Origin: a virus
DNA: 64,000 bases
Reading direction: 5' to 3' (one strand)
IMG/VR virus record: IMGVR_UViG_3300029957_000006
Span: 60,455 to 124,454 of that record
A model generated the notes under the pieces. It was not told the DNA's origin. It made no database searches and worked only from the letters and a program-made list of their open reading frames with translations. Positions 37,782 to 45,372 of this stretch are shown here, in pieces. Each line of letters opens with the position of its first letter. The stretch's first letter is position 1. The translations under genes were made by a program, and so were the position numbers.

Positions 37782-38540
37782 ATGAAAATTCTAGAAATCT
37801 ATAAAAATCTACTAATTGAAGCTGAAGTCGAAGCTTGTGTCAAAAAATTTGGTCATGAACTATTCGGACATGAATTAGGTGGAACTGAGGCTAATACAGG
37901 TATTGAAAATTCATATGTTAGGGATATTTCAGACTTTACAGATAATAAATATGGTGAAGAGATAACACCAGAATTTGTACGTGCTGTTAGAACACTAAGT
38001 AGTTGTATGAAACAATATCCAGAAGTGCTTATTCCAGAAAAAACAAAGGTTTATAGAGGTTTAACCATTCCAGTTAAATATTTCATAGAAAAAGGTCAAC
38101 CAATTGACATTAAAACTCCATTTCCATACACTTATAAAGCAAAAAATCAAATTCAAAGCTGGACCAATGATTTTGATGCTGCATCTACATTTGGCAATCA
38201 TGACACCTTGAATGAAGTTGCTAGGAATATCAATTTTAATGATTATAATTCACCACAAGCAAGAAAAGAGTTATTACATGATATGATTAATGAAGAATTA
38301 AGAATGGCTTTTGTTTTAGAATATACAACCAATTCAAAAGAATTTATCTTCAAATCTAAATATTTTAAAATGTTATCAATGGCCCATCATGAAAATGAAC
38401 TTATTAGAATAGATAATAAACCAATCAAGGTAATTGCTAAGTTCAATGATCATTCTGATGTATTTTTAACTGGTAAGGGTCTCACTTTACTTAAGTATAT
38501 CAATCAAGCAATACTAGAATCAAAAAGCTTGACTAAATAA
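37782..38540 (+). CDS. ADP-ribosyltransferase (Alt/ART-like)
   Basis: 252 residues from ATG 37782. An R-S-E type ADP-ribosyltransferase core: KTKVYRGLTIPV supplies the Arg, IQSWTNDFDAASTFGNH the S-T-x motif, and HHENELIRID the ExE-like catalytic Glu pair. These enzymes move ADP-ribose from NAD+ to host proteins, as T4 Alt does to RNA polymerase. The N-terminus MKILEIYKNLLIEAEV looks like a T4 capsid-targeting propeptide with cleavage at LIE|A, so like Alt it may be packaged and injected. Target protein unknown. Confidence 0.72.
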   Translation: MKILEIYKNLLIEAEVEACVKKFGHELFGHELGGTEANTGIENSYVRDISDFTDNKYGEEITPEFVRAVRTLSSCMKQYPEVLIPEKTKVYRGLTIPVKYFIEKGQPIDIKTPFPYTYKAKNQIQSWTNDFDAASTFGNHDTLNEVARNINFNDYNSPQARKELLHDMINEELRMAFVLEYTTNSKEFIFKSKYFKMLSMAHHENELIRIDNKPIKVIAKFNDHSDVFLTGKGLTLLKYINQAILESKSLTK

Positions 38541-38566
38541 TAATTTTTCATTATTATTGTAAAATT

Positions 38567-38890
38567 ATGGGATATGTATATCTATTTCTGGAAGTTGATG
38601 CAATAGGTAAGGAAACTTACAAGATTGGTATTACCAAAAATAATCCAAATAAACGCATCAAACAATTACAAACAGGTAATCCTAGAAAGATAAGTCTTAT
38701 TAAATATTATCAATCAGAAAATTATTTGAAAGTGGAAAGATGGTTGCATAAAAAATACTTAATAAAAACAGAAGCTGAAAATGAATGGCGTAATCCAAGT
38801 GATGAAGAAATAATTTCATTTAATGAAGATTGCAAAAAAGCTGATGAAATTATAACTATGATGTTAAAGGAAAACCCCTTTTATAAATAA
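38567..38890 (+). CDS. GIY-YIG-related protein (T5orf172/Mug113 type)
   Basis: 107 residues: YVYLFLEVDAIGKETYKIGITKN gives the two GIY-YIG strands (YLF and KIG), then KRIKQLQTGNPRKISLIKYY, a conserved segment of the T5orf172 subfamily, and ERWLHKKYL with the catalytic-site Glu and His. Stand-alone nuclease-like proteins of this type occur in many phages. Convergent with the gene at 38891. Confidence 0.78.
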   Translation: MGYVYLFLEVDAIGKETYKIGITKNNPNKRIKQLQTGNPRKISLIKYYQSENYLKVERWLHKKYLIKTEAENEWRNPSDEEIISFNEDCKKADEIITMMLKENPFYK

Positions 38891-39097
38891 TTAAGCTGAA
38901 CCATAACGGTATGATGCCCAACAATCATGTTCATCATTCCAGAAAAAACCTAAGGTATCTAATTCATCTTTATCTTCTTGTGATACTTGATCTTGAGTAA
39001 CTCCCATGATCATTAGAACATCATGTTCACAATGTGTTGGAGAATTGCAATCATTATATTTTAAAAATATTATCAGTGCTTTAATAAGATTTTTCAT
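38891..39097 (-). CDS. Hypothetical protein
   Basis: 68 residues with several Cys/His (NDCNSPTHCEHDVLMIMG). No family recognised. Overlaps the YfbR-like gene by 17 bases. Confidence 0.5.
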   Translation of the reverse strand: MKNLIKALIIFLKYNDCNSPTHCEHDVLMIMGVTQDQVSQEDKDELDTLGFFWNDEHDCWASYRYGSA

Positions 39098-39602
39098 ATT
39101 CTTTAGTTGTTAATTCATAATACATTTTCAAGAATTTTCTTTTGGCTTTTTTCTGAGACCAACATTTGAATTTTTTATTATTATTGTTGACAAGATTCTC
39201 CCATTCCAAATGAATCATTATCTTGTCAATTTTTTTAACTTCTTTATCAAAAGGATATTGAATTTTGAATTTGCTTGCAATAGCAAGCATTAATACTCGT
39301 TCAAACTCCTTGTACTCTGGCATTCTAGCCTTAATTGGACTAGGCATATCCAAAATAAAAGCTTCAGTGCTATCATGTAAAAGAGTTGCCAATTTATTTT
39401 TCTTTTTAGCCATTCTAGCAGCTAATACACTATGTTGTGCAACTGAATAATGTCTATTTAGATGACCAGCAAATCTAGGCTGTGCAGCTAAAGAATGTGC
39501 AATATCTTCAATACAAAACATTTCAGGTGTTGGATTAAAAATATTCATGAAAATACCAGAATTAGTTCTGATACAATCTTTAGGTAAATCTTCTAGGTTC
39601 AT
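39081..39602 (-). CDS. HD-domain phosphohydrolase (YfbR-like)
   Basis: 173 residues. Motifs: IEDIAHSLAAQPRFAGHLNR, YSVAQHSVLAARMA (first His), ATLLHDSTEAFILDMPSPIK (HD pair plus the E..D..SP segment of YfbR-like enzymes). The family removes phosphate from deoxynucleoside monophosphates in the cytoplasm; a role in nucleotide pools during phage growth is likely. Confidence 0.85.
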   Translation of the reverse strand: MNLEDLPKDCIRTNSGIFMNIFNPTPEMFCIEDIAHSLAAQPRFAGHLNRHYSVAQHSVLAARMAKKKNKLATLLHDSTEAFILDMPSPIKARMPEYKEFERVLMLAIASKFKIQYPFDKEVKKIDKIMIHLEWENLVNNNNKKFKCWSQKKAKRKFLKMYYELTTKEYEKSY

Positions 39603-39606
39603 GTTT

Positions 39607-40620
39607 TTAAGGTTTTAAATATAACTCAAAATCTTTATATATGTCTTCAATACTATGATTTATAATATAATCATCATAAGTTTCATCTTTAAAAATACTA
39701 TCAATTGTTTTTTTGAACCCAGACATTGCATCACCAAGTTCTTTACCTTTTAGATCATATTTACGCATTACATCACCACCATTGAACTTAGCTTTTATAT
39801 ACAACTTCTTACACTCTTCATATTCAAGTCGTCTAATTTCAGTCATTACTCTTGCTTCTGGAAAATGTTCATCAATAACATCAATATAAGCATCTTTGTT
39901 ATCCAAATAAGTATCCTTAAAAATATATTTATGATCATCATCTGCAACGTTATGATCCATCCATTCAAGAAATGACATATATGATTTTCGTTTCAAATTT
40001 CTATCTCTATTGATCTTGTTCAATTTATCCAATTGAAACATTTCCCAATTGAAATAAGGACTCGTTGCTATATATACAAATATATCTTCCAATTCATCAA
40101 AACCAGCTTCCCATCTTTCATAAGATAATCCAAGAAATTTAAAAATTTCTTTATAATTCTTTGATATTGGAATACGACCAATATTCATACCCTTATAATA
40201 GTGTTCATACCAAAGACCTTCTTGACCATATTTTAACCCAAAACCTTGTGCTATTCTGCCAATAAAGTTTCCAAGATCATTATATGATAAATACATTTCA
40301 TTGGAATCGAAGTGTTCTTGTGCAAGTGTTATAAGATCAATTTGCAATTCCTTATAATCAAAAGAATAACAATTCCCATTGTGAAAAATTTCGATTGGAT
40401 TGAAGGTTTCAACTATATAATCTCTAACATTACGATCAAAACCTTCCATTGATACAATTAAATCAGCATCACCAAATGATTTCTTATTGCTATAAAATAA
40501 TGGCATTGCAACACGCTTAAAGTCTTTCCTTAATGTATCAATAAGTTCCTTGCTGATAATATCAAATTCAGCTCGTTCATATCTACGTGTATGTGCTTTT
40601 TTAAGTGCTAATCCACCCAT
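39607..40620 (-). CDS. Nucleotidyltransferase-like protein
   Basis: 337 residues. NKKSFGDADLIVSMEGFDRN contains a G-D-x-D-like nucleotidyltransferase motif, and YKELQIDLITLAQE the third acidic strand. The C-terminal part, LYIKAKFNGGDVMRKYDLKG..ELGDAMSGFK, resembles the helical tail of tRNA nucleotidyltransferases. Could add nucleotides to RNA ends or act on tRNA; not proven. Confidence 0.6.
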   Translation of the reverse strand: MGGLALKKAHTRRYERAEFDIISKELIDTLRKDFKRVAMPLFYSNKKSFGDADLIVSMEGFDRNVRDYIVETFNPIEIFHNGNCYSFDYKELQIDLITLAQEHFDSNEMYLSYNDLGNFIGRIAQGFGLKYGQEGLWYEHYYKGMNIGRIPISKNYKEIFKFLGLSYERWEAGFDELEDIFVYIATSPYFNWEMFQLDKLNKINRDRNLKRKSYMSFLEWMDHNVADDDHKYIFKDTYLDNKDAYIDVIDEHFPEARVMTEIRRLEYEECKKLYIKAKFNGGDVMRKYDLKGKELGDAMSGFKKTIDSIFKDETYDDYIINHSIEDIYKDFELYLKP

Positions 40621-40624
40621 ATTT

Positions 40625-40861
40625 TTATAATACTTTAATTTCTGTTATACTATCAAATGTTTTGGATGCTCCATTTGTGAATTTTATCAAATAGGTTTTC
40701 CAATCCTGAGTTTCACCCCACCAGTCATTTTCAGCTGTATCTGGAGTGATTTGTCTTGAATGGTGTTGTGGGATGACTTCTTTGATTTCAAGTTCTACCT
40801 CAACCTTCAAATCAGTCATAATTTTCATCTTTTTACCAACTAATAATTGTAATACATCCAT
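40625..40861 (-). CDS. Hypothetical protein
   Basis: 78 residues, beta-rich with NDWWGETQDWKTYLIKF. No family recognised. Four bases from each neighbour. Confidence 0.5.
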   Translation of the reverse strand: MDVLQLLVGKKMKIMTDLKVEVELEIKEVIPQHHSRQITPDTAENDWWGETQDWKTYLIKFTNGASKTFDSITEIKVL

Positions 40862-40865
40862 GATT

Positions 40866-41318
40866 TTATTTATTTACCATTTCAAATCTTGAAGGATGAC
40901 ACCAATGAATTGTTTCACCATTAGGTAATTGTTCTTTAGTTTCCCAGCTTCTAACATAATTTAATTCTGACACAAGACCAACATCTAAGTGTTGATTGCC
41001 TTGACTATCCAGAATTATTTGTTTAATTGTATAAATCTTATCCAATTCAAGTGCTGGTGCTTTATCATTTCCAGCTAGTGGAGCGATATTAATCGCTTTA
41101 ACTTCTGTTCCTTCTTCAAAAATTATTTTCATATTTGTTTTATCTTCTGTTTCGTAATGTGCTTTAAATCGTTTGTTATCTTCATCAGATACATCATTAC
41201 CTTCCCAATCAAGAATTCCTAACATTTTATCAATATCCCATTGTTGTTGCATTGGTAATTTAAAAAAGTTCTTAGGACGTAAGAACGATAACTCAAACAT
41301 TTCTTTTTCAGTCTTCAT
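40866..41318 (-). CDS. Hypothetical protein
   Basis: 150 residues. C-terminal half beta-rich (VKAINIAPLAGNDKAPALEL, then WCHPSRFEMVNK), a style seen in small phage beta-barrel proteins. No family recognised. Confidence 0.5.
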   Translation of the reverse strand: MKTEKEMFELSFLRPKNFFKLPMQQQWDIDKMLGILDWEGNDVSDEDNKRFKAHYETEDKTNMKIIFEEGTEVKAINIAPLAGNDKAPALELDKIYTIKQIILDSQGNQHLDVGLVSELNYVRSWETKEQLPNGETIHWCHPSRFEMVNK

Positions 41319-41614
41319 TTATTCTTATTTTTAAAATTTATTCTAATTAAATGTATTTTTTCTTTAAACCAAATAAATAATAATTTTTGTTGAAACCAAT
41401 TTAACTTTTTACCGTTTTTCCACGTTTTAGCTGATTCATTAAAAAATGACTTATCTAGCATTGGATATTTTTCAAGAATTTCTGAGGCTCTTTGATTAAA
41501 GATAGGTGTTTTTTCAATCCAATCTCTATCCATCTTGTAATTCTTATCTGCTGGTATACTACCCCAAATAAGTTCACAAACAAAACGCATTTGTTTATCA
41601 GTTAACTTTTCCAT
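41315..41614 (-). CDS. Hypothetical protein
   Basis: 99 residues, helical with a basic aromatic C-terminus (WFQQKLLFIWFKEKIHLIR). No family recognised. One-to-four-base overlaps with both neighbours. Confidence 0.45.
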   Translation of the reverse strand: MEKLTDKQMRFVCELIWGSIPADKNYKMDRDWIEKTPIFNQRASEILEKYPMLDKSFFNESAKTWKNGKKLNWFQQKLLFIWFKEKIHLIRINFKNKNK

Positions 41615-41928
41615 TATTTAGCTGGTGTGAAAACAAAGTATTCATCAAAATTCTGATCTCTATCAGGTGATTGATAATTAACATGCCATCCATTCTTTCT
41701 AAAAATAGGTTCAAAATCCATCCAGTTATTATCAAATAATTTATCTCTTGTGATTGTATTATCCAATTTGATTATTTCAGATACAATGGCTTTTTGTGTT
41801 ATAGATATGGACTTACCAACAAATTCTTTTTTTAAAAGATTATTTACTGCTTCAATAACAACACTAGGAATAACATTTTCAATGTTATCTTTTAAATCTG
41901 TTGGACTAAGTGGTTTTACATTTTCCAT
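41614..41928 (-). CDS. Hypothetical protein
   Basis: 104 residues from ATG 41928 (MENVKPLSPTDLKDNIENVI); the earlier TTG lies in the promoter (TACCTTTG 41950-41957, TTG 41978-41980). Contains a winged-helix-like SIGQKAIVSEI pattern region (KSISITQKAIVSEIIKLDNT) and a C-terminal FRKNGWHVNYQSPDRDQNF strand pair, common in small phage proteins of unknown role. Confidence 0.5.
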   Translation of the reverse strand: MENVKPLSPTDLKDNIENVIPSVVIEAVNNLLKKEFVGKSISITQKAIVSEIIKLDNTITRDKLFDNNWMDFEPIFRKNGWHVNYQSPDRDQNFDEYFVFTPAK

Positions 41929-41985
41929 GTTTATTGGCTTAGGTACAAACAAAGGTACTGATAATAAATGATATATGCAAGTTAA

Positions 41986-42225
41986 TTAACGTTTACCTTC
42001 CTTAAAGGCTGATTTCGTTTTGTCAGAAAATCGCTTTAAATCACCAAGATTTAAATGATATTGTTTTGCATATTCTTCAATTGCACCAATCAAATCACTT
42101 AATTCACACATGATAAGAATTTTATCACATTGATCATAAGCATCTGTAAGTTCTTCAAATTCTTCTCGTATCTTTGAGAATTCTCCTATCTCACCTTTAG
42201 TGATTTCTCGTTTATGATATCCCAT
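41986..42225 (-). CDS. MazG-like or small helical protein
   Basis: 79 residues. FSKIREEFEELTDAYDQCDKI and ELSDLIGAIEEYAKQYHLNL give an E-EE..D / E..D pattern like MazG-type nucleotide pyrophosphohydrolases (EExxE...ExxD). A short version of the all-alpha NTP-PPase fold is likely; substrate not known. Confidence 0.62.
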   Translation of the reverse strand: MGYHKREITKGEIGEFSKIREEFEELTDAYDQCDKILIMCELSDLIGAIEEYAKQYHLNLGDLKRFSDKTKSAFKEGKR

Positions 42226-42760
42226 AGAGTTTAATTAATGACGATGTTCTAGGTTCAGCACAACCAGTAGCATATATCCAATCAAGGAATTCACAACTTC
42301 TGATTCCATAACTACCCAATTCCTTACCATATATTTCAATATCAAAACCGATATCAGTTGTAAGAACCTTTAGTCCTTCTTTAAAATACTGTTCATAAAA
42401 ACTTAATGCTTTCTCAACAATATTAGTCAGCTCCAATTGAGTTATAGTATCGGTTTTTATCAATTCATTCTTCATGAAATATTTTGTATGTGTGAAGTCA
42501 AAAGCTTCAAATCTAAAACATGGTGTTATAGTTTGATATTGTCCCTTAGGTAAAAATCCTTTCAAATATAAATATAAAAAAGACTGCTCACCAGATGCTA
42601 CTAAGCATTTATTGTTATGCTTAAGCTGAAAGGAAATACGATCACTTGGTTTTGTGATATTATCAACCTGTTCTGAGACTGTCCAAGGACTTTCTACTCG
42701 TTGGAAACCTCTTGCTTCATAAAAATTAATAGAGTCGTCTAATAGCTTATAATTGATCAT
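42212..42760 (-). CDS. Class II aminoacyl-tRNA-synthetase-like protein, minimal
   Basis: 182 residues, far shorter than a full synthetase and lacking an anticodon-binding domain. It has motif-2-like YQTITPCFRFEAFDFTHTKY followed by FMKNELIKTD, and a later YGKELGSYGIRSCEFLDWIY in the motif 3 neighbourhood. The order fits the class II catalytic fold, as in paralogues such as HisZ or AsnA. A role in charging or sensing the many phage tRNAs is attractive but unproven. Confidence 0.6.
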   Translation of the reverse strand: MINYKLLDDSINFYEARGFQRVESPWTVSEQVDNITKPSDRISFQLKHNNKCLVASGEQSFLYLYLKGFLPKGQYQTITPCFRFEAFDFTHTKYFMKNELIKTDTITQLELTNIVEKALSFYEQYFKEGLKVLTTDIGFDIEIYGKELGSYGIRSCEFLDWIYATGCAEPRTSSLIKLYGIS

Positions 42761-43281
42761 GTTGTTATAAAACCTTTTTTAATTAAATCATGAATATATA
42801 TACTATGGAAGATATTTTTTTCATTAGCATAGCCAATACTCATATGAAGACCCCAAAATGGTCGGCCAAGACCTAATTCTGCTCGAATGCTATGAAGCAA
42901 CTCACGTTCATCTTGTGGAATATTCAACCACCAGATTCTATCATCTGTTTTTGGATTTAAATCTAGTGTAATTGGAATTACTTGGTTATGCCATTTAAGC
43001 TTTACAGCTTCCCATGTTGCATCAATCTGTTCAATGGTTTTAGTGCCATTGATGCTTAGGTCCTTGATACTATCATTAATGAATGATATGTGACCACCAC
43101 GAAGTGGTTTATTAAGAATCAAATTATAACGCTTGTTAACAAACCATGCATAATAATCTGTTACATCACCATCAAGATGAACCATAGCCATTCGTTTCCA
43201 CGATGACTGTACATTATGTTTCTTTGTCTTGTTCTCGACTTCAAATGCTATTTTACCCGTAAGTGTTATTTGGTCAGACAT
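42757..43281 (-). CDS. 2H phosphoesterase-like protein
   Basis: 174 residues with two H-x-S motifs at the right distance: LRGGHISFIND near residue 82 and WGLHMSIGYANEKN near 145. This is the pattern of 2'-5' RNA ligase/2H phosphoesterases, with Ser replacing Thr. Substrate unknown. First gene after promoter TACCTTTG 43286-43293 / TTG 43314-43316 and coupled to the synthetase-like gene by a four-base overlap. Confidence 0.65.
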   Translation of the reverse strand: MSDQITLTGKIAFEVENKTKKHNVQSSWKRMAMVHLDGDVTDYYAWFVNKRYNLILNKPLRGGHISFINDSIKDLSINGTKTIEQIDATWEAVKLKWHNQVIPITLDLNPKTDDRIWWLNIPQDERELLHSIRAELGLGRPFWGLHMSIGYANEKNIFHSIYIHDLIKKGFITT

Positions 43282-43356
43282 ATTACAAAGGTACTAACTT
43301 TTTTTATGGTTTCCAAATATCTTTACATTTTCATATAAAACAATATATTTTTAAGT

Positions 43357-43884
43357 ATGACACTAGAAGAGCGAATAAATTATAATAGAGCTTACGGTAA
43401 AGCATATCGTAAGAATAATAAGAAAAAATTGGTTGCTAAACAAAAAGAATGGAAGAAAAATAATCCATTAAATGTTAAAATATCTGAGAAGAAATGGCGA
43501 GATAATAATCCACTATATAAACGAAACTACATTAAAAAAAGAAAAGAATTAGACCCTCTTTATAAATTAACTTCTAATATTAGAAGTTTAATTAGACAAT
43601 CGTTCAGATATCGTGGAATTAAGAAAAATACATTATCTGAACAAATACTTGGATGTTCTTTTATTATCTTTAAAGAATATTTAGAATCAAAATTTCTTCC
43701 TTGGATGAATTGGGATAACTATGGTAAATATAATGGTGAATTAAACTATGGTTGGGATATTGACCACATTATTCCATTAAATACAGCTACTTGTGAAGAT
43801 GACATTATAAAACTTAACCATCATACTAATCTTCAACCATTATGTAGTAGAACAAATAGAAATATTAAGATGGGTGGTTTTTAA
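43357..43884 (+). CDS. HNH homing endonuclease
   Basis: 175 residues. Basic, helix-rich N-terminus (NRAYGKAYRKNNKKKLVAKQ), central LSEQILGCSFIIFKEYLESK, then MNWDNYGKYNGELNYGWDID and HIIPLNTATCEDDI and HHTNLQPLCSRTNRNI: the WDIDHIIPL..NLQPL HNH subfamily. Plus-strand insert, convergent with the next gene and overlapping it by 20 bases. Relative of the nuclease at 63102-63830. Confidence 0.85.
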   Translation: MTLEERINYNRAYGKAYRKNNKKKLVAKQKEWKKNNPLNVKISEKKWRDNNPLYKRNYIKKRKELDPLYKLTSNIRSLIRQSFRYRGIKKNTLSEQILGCSFIIFKEYLESKFLPWMNWDNYGKYNGELNYGWDIDHIIPLNTATCEDDIIKLNHHTNLQPLCSRTNRNIKMGGF

Positions 43885-44434
43885 TCCAATCTTGCCAGAA
43901 AGTGTTATTCTTTCGCTCATTGATTATATCGTTATGTGTCATAGATATAAAATATTTCCTAGGTGTGAATGTTTCAACATCATACATTAACAATGATGTT
44001 TCATAACCAACACATTTAACTAAGCTTAAAAATTCATCATATGTTTTTACTTTTGTTTTTAATTCATAAAGTATTTCTGAATTAATTTCCTTTGATATTT
44101 CTTCAGTAATAGCAGCAATTAAATTTTCCTCTGCATTTACAACACCATAAGCTTGTAAATCTTGTATCATTTCTGGTACCCATGTTGCTTTTAATTTATG
44201 TGACTGATAAGCTGTTTCCCACTGATCATTAGTTATTCCTTCAGCGTATGCCCATTTTGAAAACTCAGATTCACATAAAACAATATTAAAAGAAAAGATA
44301 ATTGATAGTGATTCTACTATCTTACAACCCCATTCATGAATATCATTATATTTTGTAAAGAACTTACCATCCTTGAATTGATAATTCTTATCAAGGTAAT
44401 TTAATATTTGTATTTGTTTTTCTCTATTTTCCAC
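43865..44434 (-). CDS. Hypothetical protein
   Basis: 189 residues. KWAYAEGITNDQWETAYQSH and GYETSLLMYDVETFTPRKYF look like conserved parts but no family is recognised. Confidence 0.5.
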   Translation of the reverse strand: MENREKQIQILNYLDKNYQFKDGKFFTKYNDIHEWGCKIVESLSIIFSFNIVLCESEFSKWAYAEGITNDQWETAYQSHKLKATWVPEMIQDLQAYGVVNAEENLIAAITEEISKEINSEILYELKTKVKTYDEFLSLVKCVGYETSLLMYDVETFTPRKYFISMTHNDIINERKNNTFWQDWIKNHPS

Positions 44435-44470
44435 ATAACAATAATACGAAAAATAATAGAAAAATAAAGA

Positions 44471-45172
44471 TTATGCCAATCTAAGAGTTTTTAAATACTC
44501 TCTTAAAAATGCATTTCTTTCACCACCAATCTTCTCAAGCCAGTGAACATAATTTCTATTGTTTTTCAATTCTAGTTCAGCCAATTGATCTTCGCTTGGC
44601 TTTCTTCTACCCCATGGAAGTGTTTCTGGAATAAAATCTGGATAAAGAGTCTTATCAAAAACCCTTTCATCTACTAAAAAACAAATAGCTGTTAATTGAT
44701 CACCTAAATCTGGTTCATAAAATGATTGTATTTGAACTCCTAGATTTTCTAGTGTAATTAAATGTTTATTTAGTGTTCCAAGACGTTCTGGATTGTTATT
44801 GGTTGTACCACCATTAAGAATGATAAATGTTTCATATTTATCAGCCCATCGATTATATGTTTCTTCAATAATACCAATACCTCTTACTGATCTACCATAT
44901 CTAACAACAGCATGACCAAATTGGATTCCTTGTTGAATTGGACTCAAGTTATATGGAACCATACCATACATACGAGTAATCAAATACTTGTCAGTTTTAC
45001 GTGGTTGAGAATTTGGCTTTACTGTGCATTCACTAATGAATTTCACAAATAAATCCTTATCGATTTTATCTGTAAAATAACCGTCTTCACCTACTGGCCA
45101 TTCTTTTAAATCCAATACTCTCATATTAGATTCTAGGCACCATTCATATCCTGTTTTTTTTATCGTTTCCAT
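44471..45172 (-). CDS. Peptidyl-tRNA hydrolase 2-like protein
   Basis: 233 residues. After an extra N-terminal region, TRMYGMVPYNLSPIQQGIQF followed by GHAVVRYGR resembles the Pth2 core (K..Q.AHA), and LITLENLGVQIQSFYEPDLG followed by DQLTAICFL matches the Pth2 beta strand/loop order (..G.....F.D.D.T...T). Pth2 frees tRNA from stalled peptidyl-tRNA. A divergent relative; activity is not shown. Confidence 0.5.
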   Translation of the reverse strand: METIKKTGYEWCLESNMRVLDLKEWPVGEDGYFTDKIDKDLFVKFISECTVKPNSQPRKTDKYLITRMYGMVPYNLSPIQQGIQFGHAVVRYGRSVRGIGIIEETYNRWADKYETFIILNGGTTNNNPERLGTLNKHLITLENLGVQIQSFYEPDLGDQLTAICFLVDERVFDKTLYPDFIPETLPWGRRKPSEDQLAELELKNNRNYVHWLEKIGGERNAFLREYLKTLRLA

Positions 45173-45181
45173 ATCATTTAT

Positions 45182-45370
45182 TTACCAACAACTAACGTCA
45201 GTTATATCTTTTTCAATTCCGTAGTCATCAAATCTAATCTTAACAACGGTACCAATACCTGTTGCTTGAAAGAGAAACGTTTCTTCACCGACTTTACCAT
45301 GAAGTGTTTTCAATGCTGATCGCAATTCATTTAGAGCTGCTAATTCTTTTTCGTTTAGTTCAAATTTCAT
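45182..45370 (-). CDS. Small hypothetical protein
   Basis: 62 residues from ATG 45370 (MKFELNEKELAALNELRSAL). Helix then beta pair (EETFLFQATGIGTVVKIRFD). No family recognised. Two bases after the PARP-like gene, so co-expressed. Confidence 0.5.
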   Translation of the reverse strand: MKFELNEKELAALNELRSALKTLHGKVGEETFLFQATGIGTVVKIRFDDYGIEKDITDVSCW

Positions 45371-45372
45371 AT

